The notes under the pieces were generated by a model. That model saw only the letters and a list, made by a program, of their open reading frames with translations, was not told where the DNA came from and did no database searches. From Levilactobacillus mulengensis (GTDB lineage Bacteria > Bacillota > Bacilli > Lactobacillales > Lactobacillaceae), in NCBI RefSeq assembly GCF_003946045.1, contig NZ_RHNW01000012.1, positions 1 through 64,000 of the forward strand: 64,000 bases of DNA, in the 5' to 3' direction. Positions 27,279-36,952 of the stretch are shown one piece after another. A program made the translations under genes and the position numbers. Each line of letters opens with the position of its first letter. The first letter of the stretch is position 1.

Positions 27279-28301
27279 ATGACTGATGATGAACGTGTCG
27301 TTTCACCGGAACCAGCGGATGATAACGAAGACTCGATTGAAAAATCATTGCGACCACAAACCCTGGCCCAGTATATCGGTCAGGATCCCATCAAACACGA
27401 ATTGTCCGTCTACATTCAGGCGGCCAAGCAACGGGAGGAATCCTTGGACCACGTGCTGCTGTATGGGCCACCTGGTTTAGGGAAGACGACCTTGGCGATG
27501 GTGATTGCTAACGAAATGGGCGTGCACATCCGCACGACTAGTGGTCCAGCGATTGAAAAGCCAGGCGACCTGGTAGCCTTGCTCAACGAACTGCAACCGG
27601 GGGACATTCTCTTCATTGATGAAATTCACCGGCTGCCGAAAATCGTTGAGGAAATGCTCTACTCCGCGATGGAAGATTTCTACATTGATATCGTGGTCGG
27701 ACAGGGGCCAACCGCCCATCCAGTGCACTTCCCATTGCCGCCATTCACGTTGATTGGGGCCACGACCCGAGCCGGTTTGTTATCCGCACCATTGCGGGAC
27801 CGGTTTGGCATCGTGGAGCACATGGCCTACTACCATACGCAAGACCTCCAAGAAATTGTGACTCGGTCGGCGGACATTTTTAATACGCGCATCGCAACTG
27901 AGGGCGCCCACGAGATTGCGTTACGCTCGCGGGGCACGCCCCGAATTGCGAACCGCTTGTTGAAACGGATTCGAGACTTTGCGGAAGTGTCGCCTGATCA
28001 TACCGAGATTGACCTGGCCATCGTGAACCATGCGCTGAAATTACTGCGGGTGGATTCGGCCGGGCTAGACGCCACCGACATTAAGTTATTAGAGACCATG
28101 ATCGATTACTACAACGGTGGACCGGTCGGGTTAAATACCCTGGCGGCCAACGTTGGTGAGGAAACGGAAACTGTCGCGGCCATGTACGAGCCCTATCTCC
28201 TACAGCGCGGGTATTTGAAACGCACAGCTCGCGGTCGGGTCGTTACGCCAGCGGGATATGAACACCTCGGTCGCCAATTTCCACAACAGGAAAATGGTTA
28301 A
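27279..28301 (+). CDS. ruvB: Holliday junction helicase motor RuvB
   Basis: 340 residues. AAA+ branch-migration motor. Walker [10 protein letters not shown] at about 64-72, Walker [10 protein letters not shown] at about 110-118, sensor 1 GATTRAG, arginine finger region APLRDRFG, and the C-terminal winged helix. Preceded by AAAGGAGG. Co-transcribed with ruvA. Confidence 0.97.
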   Translation: MTDDERVVSPEPADDNEDSIEKSLRPQTLAQYIGQDPIKHELSVYIQAAKQREESLDHVLLYGPPGLGKTTLAMVIANEMGVHIRTTSGPAIEKPGDLVALLNELQPGDILFIDEIHRLPKIVEEMLYSAMEDFYIDIVVGQGPTAHPVHFPLPPFTLIGATTRAGLLSAPLRDRFGIVEHMAYYHTQDLQEIVTRSADIFNTRIATEGAHEIALRSRGTPRIANRLLKRIRDFAEVSPDHTEIDLAIVNHALKLLRVDSAGLDATDIKLLETMIDYYNGGPVGLNTLAANVGEETETVAAMYEPYLLQRGYLKRTARGRVVTPAGYEHLGRQFPQQENG

Positions 28302-28390
28302 GTGACTGACTGATAGCTTCTGTCCGCGGTGACAAGCCGTTTCTGAAAGGACGCGGCAATGCCGAACGGCTAAAGAATTTCTAGAAATAA

Positions 28391-28420
28391 TTGGACGGAT
28401 TCCCCGTATTCTGGTAAAGT
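28391..28420 (+). promoter_or_regulatory. Putative yajC promoter
   Basis: TTGGAC (28391-28396) and TAAAGT (28415-28420) spaced 18 bp. TTGGAC and the following GTCCAA also form an inverted repeat around the promoter. Confidence 0.4.
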
Positions 28421-28455
28421 TGTCCAATAGATAGAATATAAAGGGGTGAACAAAT

Positions 28456-28905
28456 GTGTTTGATAATTTAAATATTGCTGCTGGCGCTGCCGGTGGTTAC
28501 TCAACGTTGATTATCTTAGTTGTCTTCTTGGGGTTGATGTACTTCTTAATGTTACGTCCACAACAAAAGCAACAAAAGAAGCATCGTGATATGATGAGCC
28601 AACTTAAAAAGGGCGATCACGTCATCACGATTGGCCGGTTACACGGTGTGATTGACGAAATCAACCAAGCTGACCAAACGGTTACCTTGGATTGCGACGG
28701 GATCTACTTGGTTTTTGACCTGCGTGCCATTGCCCAAGTAACGTCTCAAGCACCACAAGCCGTTACGGCCCCAGCCGCTAACGACGCAACCAGTGAAGCA
28801 GCCAGCGCGGATCAACCCGCTGAAGATGCTACTGAAGAACCAGCAAGTGACGCCGCTGCAAGTGACGAAACTGCTGAAAAAACTGACGATGACTCAGCAA
28901 AATAA
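28456..28905 (+). CDS. yajC: Preprotein translocase subunit YajC
   Basis: 149 residues. N-terminal transmembrane helix (STLIILVVFLGLMYFLMLRP, about 15-35), then the basic RPQQKQQKKHRDM segment and GDHVITIGRLHGVIDEI typical of YajC, an accessory of the SecDF complex. The last 55 residues are an acidic, Ala/Glu/Asp-rich tail that is longer than in most homologues. GTG 28456 after AAGGGGTG; the preceding ATG 28454 is out of frame. Confidence 0.9.
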   Translation: MFDNLNIAAGAAGGYSTLIILVVFLGLMYFLMLRPQQKQQKKHRDMMSQLKKGDHVITIGRLHGVIDEINQADQTVTLDCDGIYLVFDLRAIAQVTSQAPQAVTAPAANDATSEAASADQPAEDATEEPASDAAASDETAEKTDDDSAK

Positions 28906-28918
28906 GACATCAAAAAGT

Positions 28919-28945
28919 TCGGTCTCCTAGAGGCCGTTTTTTTTC
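28919..28945 (+). terminator. yajC terminator
   Basis: CGGTCTC pairs with GAGGCCG (one wobble), followed by eight T residues. Confidence 0.75.
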
Positions 28946-29020
28946 GGCCAAATTTTAGGTAACGGTTGCGTAAAAGCCGAATGTTAGGGTGAAAAGATAA
29001 CGGCTTTTGATTGAAGACAA

Positions 29021-29049
29021 ACGTTTGTTTGGGTATAATTTATATACTA
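29021..29049 (+). promoter_or_regulatory. SOS-controlled dinB promoter
   Basis: TTGAAG (29021-29026) and TATAAT (29044-29049) spaced 17 bp. The spacer contains CAAACGTTTGTTTG (29028-29041), a symmetrical variant of the LexA core, so repressor binding would block polymerase directly. Confidence 0.7.
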
Positions 29050-29164
29050 ATAAACGGTAAGCATGTGGCTAGTAAACGTTGTTAGAATTGATAGATTGAC
29101 GGCCAAAGTTACGTGTTGGAATGTTATCTTTGATTAGTGTGTTGTCAATGGGACGAATGATATG

Positions 29165-29380
29165 AGTTAAGCACGCGTGAGCCGCAGGGATGGTGAAAAT
29201 GTGCTCAGCCGTGGGAGTTACCTTAGCGGGTGGGTTGGCCGCTTAGGTAACTGATATCTTTGAGACGGGGGCTTCGGCTCAAAGTAAGCCTGGAGACCGT
29301 ACTTTGGCTCCGGGCGGTCGCCCACCGCGTCACGGCACAGTTTTCACCATCCCGGAGGCGCTGACAACGACTGCTTAACT
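29165..29380 (+). repeat. Family A structured repeat, copy A6, in the dinB leader
   Basis: Outer stem AGTTAAGCA (29165-29173) with TGCTTAACT (29372-29380). Internal loop of the second type, GCA/GGA. P1 pairs GGGATGGTGAAAATGTGC with GCACAGTTTTCACCATCCC (one wobble). P2 AGTTACCTTAGCGG/CCGCTTAGGTAACT. It is downstream of the SOS promoter and ends 34 nt before dinB, so it belongs to the mRNA leader. Confidence 0.87.
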
Positions 29381-29414
29381 GGAAGAATCGAATCGTGGAA
29401 AGGAGGGGACGGCT

Positions 29415-30521
29415 GTGGTCCCAGAAAAATACACGCAAAGAAAAATCATTCACGTCGACATGGATGCGTTTTATGCGTCGATTGAAGAACGGGACCACCC
29501 CGAGTTCAAGGGCCACGCGCTGATTATCGCCCGGGATCCGCGGACAACCGGCGGTCGCGGTGTCGTGACCACGGCCAATTACGTGGCACGGCAACTAGGC
29601 GTGCATTCCGCTATGAATGCCAACGAGGCATTTAAGCTGGCCCCGCACGCCACCTTTAAGACCCCAGACTTTCCCCATTACCGCGAGATTTCCGACCAGA
29701 TTCACGAAATTTTTCATGAGTACACGGATAAGATTGAGACCGTGGCCTTTGATGAAGCCTACTTGGATATCACGGAGAATAAAAAACACATCCGCTCGGC
29801 GGTTCAGGTGGCTCACGATATTCAGGTGGAAATTTTTGATAAGACCCATTTGACCTGCTCGACCGGCATTTCCTATAGTAAGTTCTTGGCCAAGGAGGCC
29901 TCGGACTTCCGTAAGCCGGTCGGGGTGAGCGTGATTCTGCCGGAAGATGCGCACGACTTTTTGATGGCGCTGCCGATTGAACGTTACCGGGGCGTGGGCA
30001 AGAAGACCGTCCCCAAGATGCATGAGCTGGGGATTCAAACCGGGGCGGACCTGTACCAAAAATCCCAATTGGAATTGATCCACGACTTCGGCAAGTTCGG
30101 CTACGTTTTGTATCAGCGGGTACGTGGCATTGATGAGCGACCGGTCGAGTATTTGCGTGAACGCAAGTCAATCGGCAAGGAGCGCACGTACGGGCCACCA
30201 TTGTCGTCGGTCGGCGAGGTAGAAACCCAATTGCAACGACTGGCAGAAATGGTCGCGGCAACGGTCAAGCAAAAGCAACGGCATGGCAAGACGCTGGTTC
30301 TCAAGCTACGAGACAGCGAGTTCAACACTATCACGAAGCGCGTGACCCAAACGGACTTCATCGCCAATGACGCCAACGTCTATTACGACTTAGCCCTGGA
30401 CCTCTACCACAGTGTGGCGGGGGACGACGAACAGGTACGCCTGCTGGGCATCACGTTAACCGGACTAGCCGCGCAAACTTTTGAAAACGTCAAGTTGCCA
30501 CTGTTCGGTGGCGATGATTAG
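29415..30521 (+). CDS. dinB: DNA polymerase IV (Y family)
   Basis: 368 residues. Error-prone translesion polymerase. Catalytic [12 protein letters not shown] (Asp at about residue 15) and the second acidic pair in FDEAYLD (about 112-117). The little-finger domain is complete and the C-terminus has KLPLF, close to the clamp-binding consensus. GTG 29415 lies 6 nt after AGGAGGGG. Likely induced in the SOS response (see promoter). Confidence 0.95.
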   Translation: MVPEKYTQRKIIHVDMDAFYASIEERDHPEFKGHALIIARDPRTTGGRGVVTTANYVARQLGVHSAMNANEAFKLAPHATFKTPDFPHYREISDQIHEIFHEYTDKIETVAFDEAYLDITENKKHIRSAVQVAHDIQVEIFDKTHLTCSTGISYSKFLAKEASDFRKPVGVSVILPEDAHDFLMALPIERYRGVGKKTVPKMHELGIQTGADLYQKSQLELIHDFGKFGYVLYQRVRGIDERPVEYLRERKSIGKERTYGPPLSSVGEVETQLQRLAEMVAATVKQKQRHGKTLVLKLRDSEFNTITKRVTQTDFIANDANVYYDLALDLYHSVAGDDEQVRLLGITLTGLAAQTFENVKLPLFGGDD

Positions 30522-30626
30522 AGAATGTTGGGTGAGGTCGGGTTGCTGTCAGTTAGAAAGTAAGTCTAGCTTACAGGAACAATGATCGATGACAATTAGC
30601 AACAAGGTTAATAAAATGCGGCGGCA

Positions 30627-30837
30627 CGGGTTCAACCAATATCAGCCGCAGGGGTGGGAAAAATGGACTCAGCCGTGGGATTTCTTAAGGGGGACCCTTA
30701 AGAAATGGCGACTTTGAAACTCATTTCTCAGAGGTTCAAAGCGAGTTCAGAGACCGCTCTTTGGCTCTGGACGTCCTGCCCACCGCGTTCCGGTCCAGTT
30801 TTTCCCGCCCCGGAGGCGATGGTTTAACACTGTCTGG
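30627..30837 (+). repeat. Family A structured repeat, copy A7
   Basis: Between dinB and the nrnA promoter. Outer stem GTTCAACCA/TGGTTTAAC with one mismatch. Loop GCA/GGA. P1 GGGGTGGGAAAAATGGAC with GTCCAGTTTTTCCCGCCCC. P2 ATTTCTTAAGGG/CCCTTAAGAAAT perfect. P3 TTTGAA/TTCAAA in place of TTTGAG/CTCAAA. P4 CAGAG/CTCTG. Confidence 0.85.
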
Positions 30838-30848
30838 ACCGAGTTTTA

Positions 30849-30877
30849 TTGAAATTGGGCGCTAAAACTTGTATACT
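30849..30877 (+). promoter_or_regulatory. Promoter of the nrnA-helicase pair
   Basis: TTGAAA (30849-30854) and TATACT (30872-30877) spaced 17 bp. It lies after repeat A7, unlike dinB where the repeat follows the promoter. Confidence 0.7.
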
Positions 30878-30934
30878 GAAACGCGGTATCGACGCGTCTT
30901 GGTCGAAAAAATCGGATAGAAAACGGGTGAACCT

Positions 30935-31900
30935 ATGGCTATTGAAGCTGCCATTTTAGAAGAAATCAAAAAGTATCAGACAATTATTATTCACCGTCAC
31001 CAGCGGCCTGATCCCGATTGTATCGGGGCTCAACTGGCTTTACGGGACATTTTACAAGCGAGCTTCCCAGAAAAGAAGGTTCTGGCTGTGGGTAAGCATT
31101 ACCCCGGCTTCGACTGGATGGGTCAAGCCGACCAAGACGTGGAAGATGGCGTTTATCAGGGTGCGTTAGTGATTGTTGTGGACACCGCTAACCAGCCCCG
31201 AGTCGACGATGAACGGTGGTCCACTGGGGCCGCGGTCATCAAGATCGATCACCATCCCAATGACGATGCCTTTGGCGACATTCAATGGGTGTTGGATCAA
31301 GCGTCCAGCACGTCCGAAATCATTTATGATTGGTACGCCAAGAATGCCGCGGCACTCACCATGCCTGACGATGCGGCACGACTACTTTATGCCGGCATCA
31401 TTGGTGACACCGGGCGGTTCATGTACCCGGCCACGTCAGCCAACACGTTTGCCGTTGCCAGTAAGTTACTGACTTACAACTTCTCAATGACGGACGTCAA
31501 CCAGGCTGAGGATGAAATTTCCCCAGAAATGGCGCGGTTGTCCGCTTACGTTTACCAGAACTTAGAAATTTTGCCTAGTGGGGCGGCTTATTTGAAGCTG
31601 ACCGACGAAATCGTGGAATCCTTTGGCCTCGCAGCCAGCGACTCCACGTCCGCCGTCGTGCCATTGCCCGGTAAGATCACCTCCGTTGTGGCTTGGGCCA
31701 TCTTCGTTGAAGCCAAGGACAAGACCTTCCGTATTCGATTGCGTTCGAAGGGACCTTCCATCAACGAATTGGCTAAGAACCACGGTGGGGGCGGTCACGC
31801 CCTGGCCAGTGGTGCCACAGCCCACGATCAGGCAGAAATTGACCAAGTTATTCACGAGCTCGATGAGTTAGTGGCTAACACTAAAGGAGAAAATGAATGA
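30935..31900 (+). CDS. nrnA: DHH family phosphoesterase (NrnA-like oligoribonuclease / pAp phosphatase)
   Basis: 321 residues. DHH domain motifs HRHQRPDPDCIG (about 22-33), VVDTAN and IDHHPND (about 103-109), and a DHHA1 domain with the substrate-binding GGGGHALASGA (about 284-294). This set fits NrnA/YtqI, which degrades short RNAs and pAp; some relatives act on pApA from c-di-AMP. The stop overlaps the start of the helicase gene (ATGA), so translation is coupled. Confidence 0.88.
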   Translation: MAIEAAILEEIKKYQTIIIHRHQRPDPDCIGAQLALRDILQASFPEKKVLAVGKHYPGFDWMGQADQDVEDGVYQGALVIVVDTANQPRVDDERWSTGAAVIKIDHHPNDDAFGDIQWVLDQASSTSEIIYDWYAKNAAALTMPDDAARLLYAGIIGDTGRFMYPATSANTFAVASKLLTYNFSMTDVNQAEDEISPEMARLSAYVYQNLEILPSGAAYLKLTDEIVESFGLAASDSTSAVVPLPGKITSVVAWAIFVEAKDKTFRIRLRSKGPSINELAKNHGGGGHALASGATAHDQAEIDQVIHELDELVANTKGENE

Positions 31901-33255
31901 CCGCAGATTTTAAACAATTCAAGTTGCAGCCGTACTTAATGACGGCCTTGCAAAAGATTGGTTTCACGACCCCGACCAAGGTCCAGGAAAAATTAATTCC
32001 CGTGATTGCTTCGGGCAAAGATGTCGTGGGCCAATCCCAAACTGGGAGCGGGAAGACGCATACGTTCTTGCTGCCCATCTTTAACCAGTTAACGTCAGAA
32101 AACCAGGTTCAGGCCGTCATCACCACGCCGAGCCGGGAACTGGCTTACCAAATTCACACGGCCGCTGAGCAATTGGCTGCTGAATCCCCATTTGAAATTC
32201 GGATTGGGAACTACGTCGGGGGAACCGACAAGAAGCGCCAAGTTGAAAAACTGCGGCACTTCCAACCCCAATTGGTTATCGGGACGCCCGGTCGGGTCAT
32301 GGACTTGATTCAATCTGACGCCTTGGACGTGCATACTGCGCGCCAATTTGTCGTGGATGAAGCCGACATGACCTTGGACCTCGGGTTCTTGGACCAAGTC
32401 GACCGGATTGCCGGGCGGATGCCGAAGGACTTGCAAATGATGGTCTTTTCGGCCACTATTCCGCAACGATTGAATCCCTTCTTAAAGAAGTACATGAACC
32501 ATCCAGTCGTTGAAGAGATTCCCACCGATACGATCATTTCTGATACGATTGACAACTGGTTGATTTCAACCAAAGGTCAGAACCGGAACCAATTGATCTA
32601 CCAATTGATTACCATGGGTGAACCTTACCTGGTCCTGATTTTTGCCAACACCAAGACGCGGGTTGAACAAATCCACGACTTCTTGCAGGCCCAGGGCATG
32701 AAGGTCGCCATGATTCATGGGGGCATCAAGCCACGTGAACGGAAGCGGGTCATGCGTGAAGTCAAGAACCTGCAATTCCAATTCGTTGTGGCGACCGACT
32801 TGGCTGCCCGGGGAATTGACATCGAAGGGGTTTCCCACGTCATCAACGATGACATTCCAGAAGACTTAGACTTCTTCGTCCACCGGGTCGGCCGGACGGG
32901 TCGTCAGGGGATGCACGGAACGGCCATCACGCTGTACTCACCAGATGAAGAAGCCAAGGTCGCTGAGATTGAAGCCATGGGCATCAAGTTCCAGCCTAAG
33001 CGAATCAGCAACGGCGAAATCATCGATTCCTACGACCGGAACCGCCGGACGCAACGGAACAAGAGTACCGAAAAGCTTGATCCAGGTTTGATTGGTTTCG
33101 TTATGAAAAAGAAGAAGAAAATCAAGCCAGGTTACAAGCACCAAATCAAGCAAGAAATTCACCGTAGAAAAGACCAAGAACGCCGAATCGCCCAACGCCA
33201 AAGCGCTAGAAATGAACGAAAGCGGCGGAAACGCGAGTCGGATCGGTATCAATAG
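31897..33255 (+). CDS. cshB: DEAD-box RNA helicase (CshB type)
   Basis: 452 residues. ATP-dependent RNA helicase. Q motif region FTTPTKVQEKLIP, Walker A QTGSGKTH (about 47-54), VDEADMT (about 152-158), SATIP, and HRVGRTGRQG (about 328-337). The C-terminal 70 residues are strongly basic (KKKKKIKPGYKHQIKQEIHR, RRKRESDRY), as in cold-shock helicases CshB/YqfR; the exact subgroup is inferred from this and from length. Confidence 0.88.
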   Translation: MTADFKQFKLQPYLMTALQKIGFTTPTKVQEKLIPVIASGKDVVGQSQTGSGKTHTFLLPIFNQLTSENQVQAVITTPSRELAYQIHTAAEQLAAESPFEIRIGNYVGGTDKKRQVEKLRHFQPQLVIGTPGRVMDLIQSDALDVHTARQFVVDEADMTLDLGFLDQVDRIAGRMPKDLQMMVFSATIPQRLNPFLKKYMNHPVVEEIPTDTIISDTIDNWLISTKGQNRNQLIYQLITMGEPYLVLIFANTKTRVEQIHDFLQAQGMKVAMIHGGIKPRERKRVMREVKNLQFQFVVATDLAARGIDIEGVSHVINDDIPEDLDFFVHRVGRTGRQGMHGTAITLYSPDEEAKVAEIEAMGIKFQPKRISNGEIIDSYDRNRRTQRNKSTEKLDPGLIGFVMKKKKKIKPGYKHQIKQEIHRRKDQERRIAQRQSARNERKRRKRESDRYQ

Positions 33256-33297
33256 AGTGCGGAACAGGGCGGTTAGGTCCTGAGCATTAGAGGAATA

Positions 33298-33339
33298 AGG
33301 TGTCCTGTTCGGCAAAGCCGAGCAGGGCACCTTATTTTT
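33298..33339 (+). terminator. Helicase terminator
   Basis: AAGGTGTCCTGTTCGG pairs with CCGAGCAGGGCACCTT, followed by ATTTTT. Confidence 0.8.
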
Positions 33340-33570
33340 CTAAGCGCAGGGACCTGCCCTGTGTAGCACGTTTCAGAAGCCGCAAGTTTCCGGATAAAAT
33401 GGCGAGAGAAAGTCTAACGCAGTGAGCCAATACAATCGGTAAAACGCTTATGCCGGACAGGAGCGTCTTATTTTTCTAAGCGGAGGAGTCTGGCTCGTGT
33501 AGCACGTTTCAGAGGCCGCAAGCTTCCGGATAAAATGGCGAGAGCAAGATTAACGCAGTGAGTCAATGCA
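33331..33570 (+). repeat. Two direct 104-nt repeats, 136-nt period, unknown function
   Basis: Unit 1 is 33331-33434 and unit 2 is 33467-33570, about 85 percent identical by eye with no indels. The best-kept block is TGTAGCACGTTTCAGA and CCGGATAAAATGGCGAGAG. Each unit begins at the 3' end of a hairpin and a TTATTTTT run; the hairpin of unit 2 is only a weak relic. No reading frame is shared. Possible duplicated small RNA or decayed 3' region. Confidence 0.65.
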
Positions 33571-33675
33571 GCCAGCAAAGATACTGCTAGTCAAGGGAAG
33601 TCAGGTTCGGCACAACCCGTCATCAGGCTTAAACATACTGCGGGCAAGTTCAGACGGGAACGTGCCAAACCAGTC

Positions 33676-33853
33676 TGAGCCGAGAGGACGGCCAAAATGA
33701 ACTCAGCCGTGGGATTTAGGGCACGGTACGGGCCCTAAATGGCGACTTTGAAACGCGGCCTTTGGCGGTTCAAAGCGAGTTCAGAGACCGCTTTGTGGCT
33801 CTGGACGTCCTGCCCACCGCGTTCCGGTTCATTTTGGCCGTCCGGCAGGCGGT
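33676..33853 (+). repeat. Family A structured repeat, copy A8
   Basis: Upstream of the alaS promoter. Loop GAGA/GGCA, a third pair type. P1 GGACGGCCAAAATGAAC with GTTCATTTTGGCCGTCC perfect 17 bp, different from every other copy. P2 ATTTAGGGC/GCCCTAAAT. P3 TTTGAA/TTCAAA. P4 CAGAG/CTCTG. I see no clear private outer stem. Confidence 0.85.
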
Positions 33854-33895
33854 GAGGGGGTCGGACAATCAACCAAAGTTTTCCCGAACGTTTAG

Positions 33896-33924
33896 TTGAC
33901 AAGAAAGTGCGCCACACCTATAAT
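33896..33924 (+). promoter_or_regulatory. alaS promoter
   Basis: Perfect TTGACA (33896-33901) and TATAAT (33919-33924) with a 17-bp spacer. Confidence 0.85.
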
Positions 33925-33930
33925 TTCAAG

Positions 33931-34145
33931 TGGACATTTAAATATACTATCGAGGACATACCCTGATCCCATGACTTTCAGAAACGTTTTGGTTGCTGTG
34001 AAAAACGACTCATGGATTCAGTGGCGCTCCCTCAGAAACATCGCGACTCAGCGTTATGAGTTTAAGAGGTTAACGATTAAAACATCGTTGCAAGTAGAGT
34101 GGTACCGCGCTTCGGCGTCTCTACGGGCAACGGTGTTTTTGACAT
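33931..34145 (+). promoter_or_regulatory. T-box riboswitch of alaS
   Basis: The T-box sequence AGAGTGGTACCGCG is at 34096-34109; its TGGT bulge matches an A73 tRNA such as tRNA-Ala. The Stem I return strand contains GGCGCTCCC, which offers an Ala codon (GCG or GCT). The downstream hairpin before T5 (ACCG with CGGT, or GTAGAG with CTCTAC) is weak compared with the first T-box, so the terminator form is not clear. Confidence 0.8.
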
Positions 34146-34164
34146 TTTTGGAGGTATTTGAGAG

Positions 34165-36804
34165 ATGAAAGAGCTAACTAGTAGTCAGATTCGGCAAATG
34201 TACCTCGACTTTTTCAAGTCGAAGGGGCACACCATTGAGCCTAGTGCATCACTGGTTCCCAAGGACGATCCATCGTTACTGTGGATCAACTCTGGGGTTG
34301 CCACGATGAAGAAATATTTCTCCGGCCAAGTTGTGCCAGAGAATCCGCGTTTGACCAGTTCACAAAAGAGTATTCGGACGAACGATATTGAAAACGTGGG
34401 GAAGACCGCGCGGCACCATACGTTATTTGAAATGCTCGGGAACTTTTCCGTGGGTGATTACTTTAAGAAAGAAGCCATCACTTGGGCGTGGGAACTCTTA
34501 ACGTCTCCAGACTGGTTCGGTTGGGATCCAGATAAACTGTACATGACGGTTTACCCGAAAGATACCGACGCTAAGGCTGATTGGGAGGCTGCTGGCGTGG
34601 CCCCTGACCACATCATCGGCGTCGAAGACAACTTCTGGGATATTGGTGAGGGTCCTTCTGGTCCTGACTCCGAAATTTTCTACGACCGTGGTGAAGCCTT
34701 TAACAATTTAGCCGACGACGATCCTGAAAACTATCCTGGTGGCGAAAACGAACGTTACCTGGAAGTCTGGAACATCGTGTTCTCCCAGTTTAACCACGAA
34801 CCCGATGGCAGCTACAAGCCATTGCCACGGAAGAACATTGATACGGGGATGGGTCTCGAACGGGTCGTTTCGATTTTCCAAAATGCCCGGACGAACTTTG
34901 AAACCGACTTGTTTATGCCAATCATTGAAAAGACCGCTGAACTCAGCGATGGCAAGAAGTACGGTGCCAACAAGGAAGACGACGTGTCCTTCAAGGTGAT
35001 TGCGGACCACGCGCGGGCTATCACATTTGCCATCGGTGACGGGGCGTTGCCTGGTAACGAAGGCCGTGGCTATGTTATCCGTCGTTTGATTCGGCGGGCC
35101 GTTGTCAATGGCCAGAAGTTAGGCATCAAGGGCGCCTTCTTAGACCAATTGGTTCCCGTCGTTGGGACCATCATGCAGTCTTACTACCCAGACGTTTTGG
35201 CTCAGGCCGATTACATCGCCAAGGTCGTGCGTTCTGAAGAAGACCGCTTCGGCGAAACGCTGGACGGTGGGTTAACGCTGCTGAACAGTTTGATTGCCGA
35301 CCTGAAGAAGCAGGGCGGCAGCCAAATCGCCGGTCCCGATGCCTTCAAGTTATACGATACGTACGGCTTCCCGGTTGAACTGACCGAAGAATATGCTGAT
35401 GACCAAGCCATCACGGTCGACGTTGACGGCTTCAAGGCTGAAATGCAAAAGCAAAAGGATCGCGCTCGTAACGCCCGTGGCAAGCAAACGGCCATGGGTC
35501 TGCAACACGACCTCTTGATTAACGTCACGACGCCTAGTCAATACGTGGGGTACACCCAACTCGAAACGACGAGCAAGTTAACCGAACTCGTGGTTGACGA
35601 CCAACTGGCTGACAAAGCCACGACTGGCACCGTTGAAGCTATGTTTGACACCACGCCATTCTACGCTGAAATGGGTGGCCAGGTTGCTGACAAAGGGGAT
35701 ATCTTGGACGAAGCCGGTCACGTGGTTGCCCACGTTGCTGACGTGCAACATGCCCCTAACGGCCAGAACCTGCACACGTTGACGGTCGTTGCCCCATTGA
35801 AGAAGGGGGCCACTTACCAACTCAAGGTCGACACCATCTTCCATAGCAAGGTCGAAAAGAACCATACCGCAACCCACTTGTTAGACAAGGCGTTGCGTGA
35901 GGTCTTTGGCGAACACACCCAACAAGCCGGTTCACTGGTTGAAGGCGACTACTTGCGGTTTGACTTCACCCACTTCGGTCAGGTCGATCCTGCCGATTTG
36001 GCCAAGGCCGAAGCCATCGTGAACGAAAAGATCTTCGCCGAATTACCCGTGACGACGGTTGAAACCGATATCGAATCCGCTAAGAAGATGGGCGCCATTG
36101 CCCTGTTCAGCGAAAAGTACGGTAAGGTCGTTCGGGTTGTCAGTGCCGGCGATTTCGTCACCGAATTCTGTGGGGGGAACCACGTCAAGAACACCAATGA
36201 AATTGGGCTGTTCAAGATTACCTCAGAATCTGGTGTCGGTGCCGGTGTTCGGCGGATCGAAGCCGTGACCTCTGCGGCTGCTTACAAGTACCTGCACGAA
36301 CACGATGACATCTTGCATGCCGTTGCGAGCGATTTGAAGGTGACTCAGGTCACTGAAGTCGCCCAGAAGGTTAATGCCCTGCAAGCCCAAGTCAAGAGCT
36401 TAGAACAAAAGCAAGCGGCCTTAGAAGGCAAGTTAGCTAGTCAACAGGCCGGCGCTGTCTTTGACAACGTGGTCACGGCTGGTAACTACAAGTTGATCAG
36501 TGGGACCGTTCAAGTCTCCAAGATGGACCAGTTGCGGGCTTTAGCCGACACTTGGCGTGACCAAGCCCTTTCTGATGTGTTAGTATTGGGTGCGGAAGTT
36601 AATGGTAAGGCTAACCTGATTGTGGCCGTTAGTGCGGACAAGCAAAAGCAGGTCAAGGCGGGCGATTTGATCAAAGCCATCTCACCAAAGATCAACGGTG
36701 GTGGCGGCGGTCGGCCTAACCTGGCGCAAGCCGGTGGGAAGAACCCAGCGGGCTTGCCAGATGCCATGACGGCTGCGGCCGATTGGTTGGCTGATCAAGA
36801 CTAA
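34165..36804 (+). CDS. alaS: Alanyl-tRNA synthetase
   Basis: 879 residues. Charges tRNA-Ala. Class II catalytic core at the N-terminus (SSQIRQMYLDFFKSKGH, TARHHTLFEMLGNFSVGDY), editing domain with the zinc-binding HTATH (about 566-570) and CGGNH (about 668-672), and C-Ala domain with INGGGGGRPNLAQAGG. Length is normal. Regulated by the T-box leader. ATG 34165 has GGAGG upstream. Confidence 0.97.
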   Translation: MKELTSSQIRQMYLDFFKSKGHTIEPSASLVPKDDPSLLWINSGVATMKKYFSGQVVPENPRLTSSQKSIRTNDIENVGKTARHHTLFEMLGNFSVGDYFKKEAITWAWELLTSPDWFGWDPDKLYMTVYPKDTDAKADWEAAGVAPDHIIGVEDNFWDIGEGPSGPDSEIFYDRGEAFNNLADDDPENYPGGENERYLEVWNIVFSQFNHEPDGSYKPLPRKNIDTGMGLERVVSIFQNARTNFETDLFMPIIEKTAELSDGKKYGANKEDDVSFKVIADHARAITFAIGDGALPGNEGRGYVIRRLIRRAVVNGQKLGIKGAFLDQLVPVVGTIMQSYYPDVLAQADYIAKVVRSEEDRFGETLDGGLTLLNSLIADLKKQGGSQIAGPDAFKLYDTYGFPVELTEEYADDQAITVDVDGFKAEMQKQKDRARNARGKQTAMGLQHDLLINVTTPSQYVGYTQLETTSKLTELVVDDQLADKATTGTVEAMFDTTPFYAEMGGQVADKGDILDEAGHVVAHVADVQHAPNGQNLHTLTVVAPLKKGATYQLKVDTIFHSKVEKNHTATHLLDKALREVFGEHTQQAGSLVEGDYLRFDFTHFGQVDPADLAKAEAIVNEKIFAELPVTTVETDIESAKKMGAIALFSEKYGKVVRVVSAGDFVTEFCGGNHVKNTNEIGLFKITSESGVGAGVRRIEAVTSAAAYKYLHEHDDILHAVASDLKVTQVTEVAQKVNALQAQVKSLEQKQAALEGKLASQQAGAVFDNVVTAGNYKLISGTVQVSKMDQLRALADTWRDQALSDVLVLGAEVNGKANLIVAVSADKQKQVKAGDLIKAISPKINGGGGGRPNLAQAGGKNPAGLPDAMTAAADWLADQD

Positions 36805-36952
36805 CGCTGAGGCGTTTTGCTTGAAAACCGTGGTCATTCTGTTAAACTATTAATCATGTTTAAGGTTGATGTTGACGGCAGTGCGGGTGAATTTGCCAGC
36901 GGTGGCGCGGCATTAATTATTGAAATTTAGCTAAAAGCTTAGTCAGGAGGAG

